Source: Xenopus tropicalis
Taxonomy: Eukaryota > Chordata > Amphibia > Anura > Pipidae
NCBI RefSeq assembly: GCF_000004195.4
Contig: NC_030679.2
Location: forward strand, 18,054,712-18,118,711
Length of the DNA: 64,000 nucleotides
Direction: 5' to 3'
Every line of letters starts with the position of its first letter. Position 1 is the first letter of the stretch. The position numbers and the translations under genes were made by a program. The notes under the pieces are model-generated. The model saw only the letters and a program-made list of their open reading frames with translations, searched no databases and was not told the origin of the DNA. Below are positions 25,901 to 37,400 of the stretch, piece by piece.

Positions 25901-27014
25901 TTAGCAGAATTCCCATAATAAAGAACCTGATAGACCTGAAACTCTTAAAAGTAATAGCTGGATTGTGTTAGGGATTCCCATGGGTGCTGAGTGTGTCAAA
26001 CACAAATCCTCATTTACCCGTGTGATAAATAATTAACATTGCTAGCCACACAACAACCTGGCCAGAGTCTTGTGCTAATTAATGTTGAAATGTATTATCT
26101 GGCCGTTCTGGAAGGTCACTTCTTGGAGTTTGGGAAAATTAATAATAAAGGGCGTCGTATAACTGTTTTTTAAATATCATCGTCCATTCTACACTGCTAG
26201 TTGTGACTGAAACAATGCAGCAAAAGTCAGCATCTGGCCACAGCTACATTGTTCAAGGAGTCAGTAACAGAAGTGCAGAGAATATAAACAGCCAATGAAA
26301 TAAAGCTTTTAATGGCGAGTACACCTACCCATAGCGTTAAAATAATTGAACATTTGTAATGAATGTATATTGGAAAGCTGCTTTCACCAGGCAAAGATAG
26401 ATTTTGGGTGGAGGATTGTTTATTATTTAAAGAGAGGCACAAAAAGTGAATTATTCTCATTTGTAATATTGGGACAAATTTAGCACCAGGCCCAGACTGG
26501 TTGTGGATTGTGGCAAATGCCAGAGGGACTGCTGTAAGATTCCAAAGAAAGTCACTATTTAGTGGGCCTCGGGGTGTGTGTTTGGGCCTCTGTGTGCTTT
26601 AATTGCCAGAGCCTATTTTGAATCTCTGTCCAGGGTTGTTTAGGACCTTGCTTAATTCAACACCCCCCTCTCACTAGCTCCAATTTGAACTGCAGGGGGC
26701 ATGGAAGAGAAGTTAGTTTTGCAGATTCTACATCCTGGTACAGCCACCTTGATTGGACAGGTTACTTTATAACCAATTACCTGTCAGGTAACTGATTGGT
26801 AGGAACTTGAGAAAGTTTGTTCTGATTTTGCAGAAAGTGGAAACACAGGTGTCCCATTACGCAAAACCTCCACCCTCAACCACTTTGGATCTGAGTGTGG
26901 AAATCGCTAACGTAGAGAGTCCTATTTCCCGACTTTATTACACTTTTAGATTTGGCCAGGTTTCTCCATAGAGGATTCGTACTGTTTTATTGTCCAGGCA
27001 TCTGTTACCCTTTG

Positions 27015-27075
27015 TTTAAATAGGGACCTCGATGGAGCAGGGACTGATGTGAATGCTGTATAATTTGTGTAAGGG
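27015..27075 (+). mobile_element. short L2-like LINE piece
   Basis: TAGGGACCTCGATGGAGCAGG and GGGACTGATGTGAATGCTGT resemble the L2 3' region (GGGACAGGGACTGATGTGAATG). The fragment is short and diverged. Confidence 0.35.
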
Positions 27076-27408
27076 GTAGGGTAATATGTTGGGATTAAAT
27101 ACATAAAGGACAATTATAGTTCTTATTGTCATTTTATTTTCACCATCCAACATTGCAGCCTCCACCATCACCCATACACACATGCTGGGGGGGAAGGACT
27201 TGTAAAGCAGAATAAGGTCCACTATTTGTTTTACCACAACTTCAAACTGCAACATAGCCCTGGGCAAACCCGCAGCACCACGCTCATTACCCTGGTACAA
27301 GTTGTAGGGGCCAGACGCGATAGATGTTGCTAAAAACATGATTACACAGTAAAACAATTCTCCAATGAGAATTATGACTGCCATTACCAATGAAAGATAC
27401 TTCATCAA
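27063..27408 (-). other. unidentified open frame, about 115 codons with hydrophobic start
   Basis: It starts MMKYLSLVMAVIILIGELFY, a membrane-like run, then a mixed segment including GPYNLYQGNERGAAGLPRAM. The left end overlaps an L2-like LINE tail on the plus strand (27015-27075). There is no recognised domain, splice context or neighbour support. It could be a decayed gene fragment or chance. Confidence 0.15.
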
Positions 27409-28071
27409 TAAGAATGTTGACTATTCGAATGCCCAGTACTATTTCAGCCATCTTGCTCTTATCTTACATACAGAGATTATTGTGCCATTTTAGCTTTGTT
27501 ATATTACACTGCATTCAAATATGGGTAAGAAGGACAGCAATGCTGGACCTAAGGTTCCGGGCACCCAAAGCATGCACCAGCCCAACAGGGCCCCACTCAA
27601 CATGCACACACCAACTCATCCCCACACCCATGCATGTGCATGCTACTTGCACATCGGAACCCAGATATTCAGATGGGCCTAAAATAGGGGCAGAAGAGGT
27701 AATGGAACTAGTAGTGGTGAGACCAATCGTGTAATTACTAGCAGACCCCACAACCGCTGCCCTTCTCTGCCCCTCTACCCCAGTCAAAAATAAATGAGAT
27801 ACTGAGCATACTAAGGGAGTTAAAGGGATTGGGGCAATGAGTTTCAGTCTGAGAGCTAGGCCACCAAAAGAATTTTTTTGTTGGGGACCTGAATCTGTGC
27901 AATAGTTTTACAGTTAGGTTTAGTGTCTCTTTAATTGTAATTAAGGCACCACAGCACAGGGAGATCCTGTACTTGCTGCAGCGCAAAACATATTAGGTGC
28001 CCTGTGTGCCAAATATTTTTATATATCAATAATAGTACAGTTTCTATGCATCTAAAACACTGATGCTCAAA

Positions 28072-28946
28072 TAGAGATGTAGCGAACTGTTCGCCGGAGA
28101 ACTAATTCGCACGAAAATCGGGTGTTCGCAAGTTCGCAAGTTCGCGAACTTTTAGCGATGTTCGCAATTTTGTGTTCGCCTTAGCTGGAGCCAAATTTTG
28201 ACCACTCACCCCAGAGCCAGCAGATACATGGCAGCCAATCAGGCAGCTATCCCTCCTGGACCACCCCCGGACCACTCCCTTCCATATATAAACCGAAGCC
28301 CAGCAGCCATTTTACATTCTGCCTGTGTGTGCTTGATGAGTTAGCATAGGGAGATAGCTGTGCAGGGGTTTAAGGGACAGTTTAGGTAGCTTTGCTGACT
28401 AGTAATCTACTTTCTACTGCTCTGTATGTAGCTGCTGTGGGCAGCTGTCCTGCTGATCTCATCTGCTGTAACCCAATAGTCCTTGTAAGGACTGCTTTTA
28501 TTTTCTGATTACTGTTACTCTTCATTGTGTACTGCAGCTCCGTCTGTGTGTGTTGGAGACAGACATAGTAGTGCACCAGCACCAACCACACATTCAAATA
28601 ATTTTTTTTTATTGGCATGTAGATGCCGGACGTTTTAAAGCAGTTTATTACACAAGTTTAGAGATGTAGTATGATTTGTGCCCTTTACAGCACAAAACGC
28701 AACGCTGTGTCAACAACGTATTTTTCAGAGAAATTTTTGCCCTTGATCCCCCTCCTGCATGCCACTGTCCAGGTTGTGGCACCCTTTAAACAAATTTAAA
28801 ATCAGTTTTCTGGCCAGAAATGGCTTTTCTAGGTTTTAAAGTTCGCCTTCCCATTGAAGTCTATGGGGTTCGCAAAGTTCGCACTTTTTGGCGGAAGTTC
28901 GCGAACGGGTTCGCGAACTTTTTTTGTGAGGTTCGCTACATCTCTA
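28072..28946. mobile_element. 875-bp non-autonomous hAT-type element with promoter-like core
   Basis: Termini TAGAGATGTAGCGAAC and GTTCGCTACATCTCTA, flanked by perfect 8-bp duplications TGCTCAAA (28064-28071 and 28947-28954). The ends are rich in TTCGC/GCGAA repeats. The interior is unlike the flanks: GCCAATCAGG (CCAAT at 28235-28239) lies 46 bases before TATATAAA (28285-28292). No transposase frame is present. Confidence 0.8.
28285..28292 (+). promoter_or_regulatory. TATA box-like site within the hAT-type element
   Basis: TATATAAA preceded by a CCAAT box in GCAGCCAATCAGG. The spacing is typical of a eukaryotic core promoter. Whether it is used is unknown. Confidence 0.35.
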
Positions 28947-28964
28947 TGCTCAAATCCAGTTACA

Positions 28965-29170
28965 TATTTACATAGGGTTGAAAAAGACCAAAGTCCATCA
29001 AGTTCAACCCTTCCAAGTAAACCCAGCACACACAACCTATACTTACCAATCTATACCAACATAAACTATGTATACAAACATTAATACTAATTGTAGATAT
29101 TAGTATCACAATAGCCTTGGATATTATGCTTGTTCAAGAACTCATCCAGGCCCCTCTTAAAGGCAAAATA
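28965..29170 (+). repeat. dispersed repeat, family not named
   Basis: TTACATAGGGTTGAAAAAGA and CCATCAAGTTCAACCCTTCC are the start of a very widespread amphibian and fish repeat; CCAGGCCCCTCTTAAAGGCA lies near its end. Confidence 0.5.
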
Positions 29171-29884
29171 TCTACCGACTATCAAGTGATAAACATTATG
29201 AGAGTGTTTTAGGGATTGATTCTTAAGGCAAGAGATCCTTGTTCATCTGGCTCCTTGTTTCTGCAACCTCCCTTCTGATGTTTGATTACAGGGTAAAACC
29301 AGTATGCCAAAACCTTACAGTAATCTCCCAGTATTTCTCCCAGTATTTCTGAAGAAGAATACTCTTGCATTTCTAATTAAGCTGGGGTGTGCCATGGGAA
29401 TATATTCCATTTAAGGATATCTCTGATAACAAAAATGGAAGTGTGCACACTTATTATGATTAATTAGACTATACCTTACAAAAAAAAAGAAATTGTGCAG
29501 ATATATACCTTTGTAGATCTCATACACACTGTACCTATGCAGACTCTTTAAAATGGGTTCCACAGGAGTTTTCTGATCATCGCCTCACCTGAGAACATGA
29601 GTAAATAACCAAAGAACAGTCCGATAAAAGCAAGGAAATTACTGTATTTCTTAATCCCAATATCTATATTTCTAAGCCTGTTATTTATTATAGTAATAAA
29701 ATGACACCATTGGGGGAGAAAAATAATTTGACTGCAGTAGGCAAATGGGATAATTTTTAAAAATGCCAGCAAATCAACAAGAGAAGCATTCTGTGGTTAT
29801 CGCCAGTGAAGTCTATATAGAGCCCCAAATCATATCTCCCCATTTTTTTGAAACAGCAAAAAAAAACATGAAGATTAAAAAGAC

Positions 29885-30150
29885 AAGTAAGGGATCTGTT
29901 ATCCAGAAACCTGTTATCCAGAAAGCTCTAAAATACTTGGTGGCCAACTCCCATAGACCCTGTTTAAATTAAATAATTCAAATGTTTAAATATTATTTCC
30001 CTTTTCTTTGTAATAATAAAACAGTACATTGTACTTAATCTCTTTACAATCTTTATTGAAGGCAAAACAATCTTATTTGGTTTATTTAATGTTTAAATAA
30101 TTTTTTAGTAGACTCATGGTATTCGGATTGAAATTATGGAAAGACTTTAT
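29885..30150. repeat. dispersed repeat, family not named
   Basis: GGGATCTGTTATCCAGAAAC ... AAACAGTACATTGTACTTAA ... GGCAAAACAATCTTATTTGG, blocks of a common Xenopus repeat. Ends decayed. Confidence 0.5.
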
Positions 30151-30734
30151 CAAGTAAACCCCAGGCCCTGAGCATTCTGTACAAAAGGTCATACACCTGT
30201 AAAAACAAACCCTTATGGCAGACAATGTCCAAATGACTTCTCCTCTGTAAATCTGGTAGCAACTTCTCTAGGAGAGTGAATTTATATTTAAATGCTAATA
30301 AAGAGGTACTAAACCCTGCCGTGCTGCACTTGCTCAACCAAACTTTACTCAGCTGTTGCTGGACTACAAATACCAGAGCAATTTAACATGTAATGAAGGT
30401 TAAGATATGCTGTGAGCTGTAGTCCAGGAACATCAGTACTGGCAGCTGCATTAAAATGAAAGAAATCCTCCAATGAGAATTCCAGCTCCATGTTATTTTG
30501 GCTCCATGTTATTTGGTCCTGCAATTGGAGTTGGGAGCATTAAGCACAATTTCCCAGCACTGAACAAGTCTCTCCTTTATTCCCATGTCTCATTCCAGTG
30601 TCCTATAATGAATGGAAAAAATTACATAAGTATTTCTATATGTAAGATAACCGCAAGATGCCTGACACAGTGCTGGGAATCAGCATTCTTATTGGCCAAT
30701 TATCTTAATAACCCCATTTGTATTAATGTATTCT

Positions 30735-30800
30735 ACTGTACAGCGTCGCGTACGTAAGTAACGCTTTATAAATAAAGATATACATACATACATACAAACC
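30735..30800 (+). mobile_element. CR1/L2-like LINE tail
   Basis: GTACAGCGTCGCGTACGTAA, then CGCTTTATAAATAAAGATA and a short ATAC simple tail. This is the typical terminus of L2-type LINEs. Only the end is recognisable. Confidence 0.45.
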
Positions 30801-31509
30801 CTTTAAGAGCCTGACTATAATTAAGAAGATATTGCTGATCCCATAACTTTAAGTTTCATTGAAAATTTCACAGTCCTTCTGTTAGGCACCAGCCTGTTTA
30901 ATCAACCTTTCTGTAAGACTTCTCATTTATGCACGCTTTTTGGAGATGATGCCGGTTAACTTCACACAGGACCACCACCATCAGACCTCTGGGTCCTCTA
31001 TAACTGTATAGATATTTGATAATGCAAACTGATGCCCGTTAGTCAACTTAGTTGAATGGAGAAATCCATAAAAATAAAAATATTTCTGGTGAAATCAACT
31101 GATATTTTCCCATGACTGTTGAACATTACAGGGATGTTGCCTACACTGCCTTGGGTTTTGAGAGATTCAGGTAAACCACATCACAGTAAAACCAATCATA
31201 TTTCCTTTGAACAACCTTGGATCACTGATTCCCAAAGAAACTCTCCCAGGTTAGCAGAATTAACCAGTGGAGCTTAACCCTAAACATTTGGGCTATTTCT
31301 TGTTTACCTTTACTTACTAATAACTGTGACAATAAACAGTTAGGAGAAAATATTTTCAGAGCTTTATTCATTCAAAATTCATGTCTTCACATAAATCAAT
31401 TGAATCCCAGAGAGAAAATACATCTACAATCCATGAAACCATACAATGACTTGTATAGCTTGTGATACTCAAGTCTACAGATCTAACACAATTAGGTAAT
31501 GTCAGACCT

Positions 31510-31930
31510 GGGGGCAGATTTATCAAAGTACGAGTTTGAATCCCAAAATGGGAAAAATTCAGATTAAATACAATAATTTCTGATGTTTGGAATTTTCATG
31601 AAAATGCTTATGAAAAAACCTCAATAGTCACGATAATATCGTAATGGCGTCCCAAAAGTTACTAAATTTTCGTATCTGAACTTTGATCCTTCTGTGCATG
31701 ATTTTGGAAGCCTCCCATAAGACTCAATGGCACTCTGCAGCTCCAACCTGGCCCAAGGAAAGTAACGATAACGAAGTGACAATTAAATACGATTTTGTCG
31801 CACATATTGTTGCGCAAATTGTCGCAAAGTACGAAAAAGTTGCAAAAAATACGCACAGTATGAAAAACTTAGAAAAAACACAAATTTTTTTTGTATTCGG
31901 AAACAATCGTACTTTGATTAATGGGCCCCT
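31510..31930. mobile_element. palindromic MITE, about 420 bp
   Basis: GGGGGCAGATTTATCAAAGT at the left is matched by the inverse of ACTTTGATTAATGGGCCCCT at the right. The interior has reverse-complementary halves. No clear target duplication. Confidence 0.6.
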
Positions 31931-32940
31931 AAGAGTTGCTTTGCCGCAGTTCCTGGAATTGACTGGAAATCACCTAGTCTTTATCGATGGTTGATGATAC
32001 TTGCGTTTCTGGCGACATAGCAAATGGAGGTTATTTAGCCTGCATATTTGCACTATTAACATGAATGGCCAGGCACTTAGTTTCCCCATTTGCCCTTACT
32101 CTTCAAATTCCAGACCTAAATCTAAAGTGGCAAATTCCTTTGTGTTTAGATTTTCCAAGCAACTTCTTTTTAATTCACCAGCGGTCACTATGGGCTGCAG
32201 AATAAGGTCTGAGAGGTTTCAAAAGTTACAGTTTTATGCTATTACAAAATGCATTTACAAAAAATATTTTTTTTTCATTTGGCTCTTGGCATATAAATCC
32301 ACGACATGAGTTCAAATTGACTTTATAGCCCTAAAATGTGATTCTTCATCCTATTTTCATGAAATTTCCGCCACGCCTTAGAAAAAGCAAAAATCCTTGT
32401 TATTAGGGAACCATATGCAGTTCAATTGTTCAGTCCTTTTTTATAATAAGATCATACTAACCTTCTGACCTATAGGATGACATAGAGGCTGTGTCCCTCC
32501 AACTAAAAGTGAAAATGGCCTATGCATATACCTTTGTTTATGATAATCAGAGAAGCGTTGGAGGGGAGTGTGCCTTTGTTCCTTTTGTTTTGTAAGTAAG
32601 TGGGCTCATTTTTGTTTATGATAACATAGCAGAATATTTGATCTAACACTGATAGAAGCTTGCTTGGTGTATGCCACCTGGTGGTCATTGAAGCCATAAG
32701 CTGGTGGCTCTGACAATGAACATACCATATGAATATAAAAATGTTATAGACCACTACTGTCCCACTGCTGCAGACCAGAGAGAATAAAAAAGTGCATATA
32801 ATACATGATTTTGATCTGGAAATAGTAGTCAAAAACATATTATTTACAGCAAAATGGTACCAAACTTTCAAAAACCATTTTTAACAAAAAAGGTACCATT
32901 CTAAATGTGAAATTACATTTCATACATTAAATGCAACAAG

Positions 32941-33067
32941 TTATGGCACATGATTTTCTTTATCTGTATTTGTTTCAGCTGTGACTTCCCAGCCTGCTTT
33001 GCTCACTTCTGGTACTTCTGCTTGTGTGTCCTCAGCCAGGTCATCAGCGTGCGTAACAAGCTCTAAA
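32941..33067 (-). CDS. timd4: timd4-like exon 10: cytoplasmic tail and stop codon
   Basis: A 127-base coding part joined in phase 2, after acceptor TGTTACCCCAG. It encodes SLELVTHADDLAEDTQAEVP and a further acidic stretch to NHVP, then TAA at 32943-32941. The tail is acidic and tyrosine-free, resembling the TIM-4 pattern more than TIM-1. No AATAAA was found on this strand in the next 900 bases, so the 3' end is not assigned. Confidence 0.78.
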
Positions 33068-34387
33068 CTGGGGTAACAAGAGCAGGGTTAAGAACTAAGC
33101 AAAAAGGAAGTAAACTTATAGTGACGGAAAATGTAGCTTATAGACTTACCTGGGATTCTGATGGAAAAAATAAGCTCCGCTTCCCTTGCCTAACCGTGTA
33201 GGAGGGGAGAAAATAATACAAGTAAGATTTAGAAGTAAGATTAAGAATTTAATTAGCATTAGTGTCCTGCTACACAGGCCTGCCCAGCTTCCTTTAGCTT
33301 TAGGGCAGACAAATCAAGTCAATCTTTGCTAAAGATGATTATTGACCATTTTATATGACTATTTCTTTTTTTTATCCCTACAGGTTGGATAGCTTTAATT
33401 AAAAATGCTGGCTATTATATTATCTATTTCTAAAGCACCTCTGTTGTTTTAGTGCTTGTCTAATGTTCTTACCTTCTCCTAATTGATGCAATATTATTTG
33501 TCAGTATTAGTCATAAAGAGATAGGATTCTGCACTGTCTAATGTTAGTAATAAAGGGCCAGATTTCATTAGATTAGAAATTATATTCCAGATTTTCCAGT
33601 AGACATCAGTAGAGTTTTCATGTGATAAACCAAGGAATATGTTTTTTCTTATCAAATTAAATCTGGCCCAAAATGCCTTAGTCTGGAGCGCCATTTTTAA
33701 TGGAACAGAAACACAAAAAAAATGAATGTGTTTTAAAGTAAATAAAACAAATGTACCTACACTCTCATATATGTATGCCAGCATAGAAATTCCTCTCTTG
33801 AAGGAAAGGTTAATGGTGCAGAGGTCCTTTAAGAAAAACATTACAGCATAAAATGCATTTCCCAGAGTTTGTAGCTCACAGCTTCTACTATACTGTTTCC
33901 TTACTGCATGGCTTAATAGTTCAACACTAAACCAGAAAAATTGGCTGCCCTAATATAAGAACCTCTTGGGTACTATGTATTAAAATAAATTGCTGGATAT
34001 GTGAAGATGTTAAAGAGTCCCTTATGTATATCTCATAAAACTTCATTACTGCACTGTTCTAATTATAGTCTTCATGATACAGCCCTTCCAATCTGGTCGG
34101 TATGGGGCCAAATATTTACAGCTGTGCCTTTGCTGTAGGCAAATAAACAGCACAATGCCTGACCTTTCTGGGGTTTCATTTGCATCCTATTTACTTGTAA
34201 TTCAAATTAATTACACATTTTAATTGCAATTAGTCTTTTGTTTTGGTACAGAATAGAGTTAGTAAGTAAAATTACATAATGAGTAAGATTCAATATCATT
34301 GCCGTTCATTTGCAACATCAGAACCTCAAGTCCATTATGTGCTATGCAGTCTTGAAAATGACATGTCTTTTATTGTTTATCAATGCA

Positions 34388-34428
<41 letters not shown>

Positions 34429-37400
34429 TGTATATATGAATATATATATATATATGTTCAAGGTAAAGTCACTCAAACCATTCTGCAAATTTTGGTGCTT
34501 TGTCAATTATTAATTATAAAGAGAAAGGGCCAGCACTCCATATTCCATAAATAGTAATTATATTTTTATTTCCCCATTGTATTGCAAATTCCACCATTTC
34601 GGTCCCACTGGGGAATAAATGTCCCCCAGTGGGACCGAAACATTGGAATTTGCAAAATTATTGTGAAAGTGAGCCTCCAAATATCAGGTTCTCTGATGAG
34701 CCCTTGGAGGCCCAGTTCAACACTGAACTATTCTGACTATCAGTGCTTTACTAGATTAAATTGGAGAGACCAGTTTAATCCAATTGCTTTCCATTATCAC
34801 AAACATTAATCTTGTTGCTTCCATTTTCCTGGATAGTTCCCTATAATTTCACTCAGTTAATTTATCCCGGGAGTAATGAAAGGAAAGAAAAATAGATTTT
34901 AAAATAATTGTGTTTGGATGAAAGCATTAAAATACATTGTTCACATTTATTTCATGTTCATTTGACCCTCATGAGCTCTGTCACATTTCTACATAGGCTA
35001 TAAATATTTTCACATGGATCTGTGAAATGATGTTATATAATTGTAGAGTAAGGCTATTTATTATATAGTGCCACTTTTGTTGTTACTGTCTTCTTATCTT
35101 TAATATACAATATAAAGATATTCTATCTGCACTCTCTCTCTGATCATCTATCAAATCTGTCTGTCAGTCTGTCCGTCTGTTTGTCCAATTTAGTTTTCTA
35201 ATCTATCTGTCCTCTATCTGATCTCTATCTATCTATATATCTATCTACATTTATCTACATTTTCACTCCAGATGAAGGTTTCTGTGTGAGACCGAAACAT
35301 TAGGTAATAAACCTTTCTTTTTTTCAATTTACATTTTGCTCACAATTCTTTAAATCCTAGGAGTGCTGTCCTATTATAATAGGGTTTTTAAATTATGTTT
35401 TTTGAAGGCCCCATATTAGTGATGAGCGAATCTGTTCCATTTCACTTTGACAAACCATTAGTGAAACTTCTGAAAAGTCTCGAAATGCATTAAAGTCAAT
35501 GGGTGTTTTTTTGGGGCTAATTTTCTTTTTCTTGCAGCAAATTGTTTTCCGCAGTTTCACAAAAAAAAAAATCAGTAGTGAAATGCGGAATATTACCACA
35601 AATCCATAGCTGCTGAAAACATTTGCTCATCACTGCCTCATATAGTTAACACTCAGCTTGAAGCACCATTGCAAATATTACAGGTATATCTATTGTTGCT
35701 TTGTCGTAGACCAAATCTTGGGTTTCCGTACAAAGAAGAGACTGGTGCTCCATGTTTTTGTGTTTATGAAGAGGTGTGAGGATCAAGTGAGCCCCAACAG
35801 TGAGGCTAAGAAACACATGTATTTATCATTTATCTATCCATCTGTTTATCTGTTTGTTATATGTGCAGTGTCTGTGTATCTATTTAGATCTTAATCAGCC
35901 TTTATTAAAACTTTTTCCATGTGAGTCATGACATGTCTATCCATAAACCTTTTAAGTCTTCAGAAAATATATTTATATAACTCTATTCATGTTCACCTTA
36001 TGTTTTATGTATAGTTTTATTTTGTAGGATAATCATCTTCTACTAGGCAGTTTCTATACTGACTTCAGCCACTCACCTCTTAATTTCAACATCAGGAGTG
36101 TAACCATTACTATGAGTATGACTGATACGCTGATGACAGTGATGAGAACATATAGAGGAACTCCAGTTTTCTGGAACAGAGAGAAGGAAAATGATGATAA
36201 AAGTACATAACACCACTAGGATTGAAGCAGATTAGGCAGGTCCAACATAGGCTCATCCCACATTTACATAGATGCAGTCAGTTAGGTTTCCTAAAGGGAG
36301 ACCTTCAGTGTCATACAATCAACTGGATAACCCCAAAAATGTCCTCTGTGTGTGTATGACCATGTTTATATAGGTTGGAGATTATATGAAAAAGCAATAC
36401 AGAATATAAACAGAATACAGAAAGCAGGACATCTTACCTGTGTCTCTACTATGGTGACATTTCCAGATAATGTCGAGGTACCTTTAAATTAAAGAAACCA
36501 AAAGAATGAAAGAATGGTAGGTAAGCTAACATTATTTTTCAAAATTGAACATTCCTTGCTAATTTGCACAGCTTGACTGGAAGCTCTACCTAAAAATGAA
36601 GGTCTGATGCAAGACAAATGCCTCTGATTTGGTTATATACTATAATTAAATAAACAATTTTGAAAAGCGTATGTATCAAAGGCAGAAAGCAAATATGGTT
36701 TGGAATGCATTAAAAAAACCACAAAAACAAACCCTTTCTATATTTATAAATCCCTGTACATTGAAGGACTACAGGACAAGCTTCTTGTGGCTTAAAGAAC
36801 CATACTTCAGTCAAAAGGGTCTATATCTGACACATTCTAATCATGTTTTTGGGATTTTCAGGTTACTGAAACAATTTACTGGTTTGCATTTGGGGGTGAA
36901 AGCAGGGACGGCCAAGCCAACTGGGCACCTTAGGCAACCCGGTCGGCCACCGATGGGTATTCATTGCCCTCATATTCATTGCACTCAACATGCAGACATA
37001 TGCTAGTGCTCTGAAATTCAGTAAAAGTAAAATATACACTCAAATTCTTGTTCAGTGCGGTGGTGTATAAAAGGCACTAAGTTTGCCCAGGAGCAATAAC
37101 CCATAGCAACAAATTAGCAGGTAGCATCTACTGGTCATCTGTTTAAAAGCAAGCATCTTGTTGGTTGTTATGGGTTACTGCTCCTGGGTAAACCTTAATT
37201 TGCTTTCCTTAAACAATCTTTTATGATCTTGCTTCATCTGGCATTGTCTCTCACATGCTTCTGTATCACTGCCAGTAGGCCTTCTTCTGTGTTATAACCC
37301 AATTAGAAAAACCATAAGGGGGTGTGGTTAGCTCAACAAGCCTTTATATGGCTCTCTCAGTAGCAGGTCGAAGAAGCATCTCAGTCAACGCATATATTTC

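Larger units (their letters stand above)
12975..32940. other. intergenic interval between convergent sgcd and timd4-like genes
   Basis: Twenty kilobases with no gene I can support. It contains palindromic MITE-like elements (16718-17365, 31510-31930), hAT-type elements (20939-21217, 28072-28946), a decayed LTR element (23496-24850), LINE tails, and two unidentified open frames on the minus strand (21627-21905, 27063-27408). Stretches such as 13700-16700 and 18500-20900 show nothing beyond AT-rich unique-looking sequence. Confidence 0.6.

Noticed and set aside
31683..31994. 103-codon frame
   Set aside because: It lies inside a palindromic MITE and reads the repeat interior.
33494..33841. 115-codon reverse frame
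   Set aside because: AT-rich intronic sequence between exons 8 and 9 with no domain, splice context or family resemblance.
34279..34554. 91-codon frame rich in Ile/Tyr
   Set aside because: Most of it is translated TA microsatellite.
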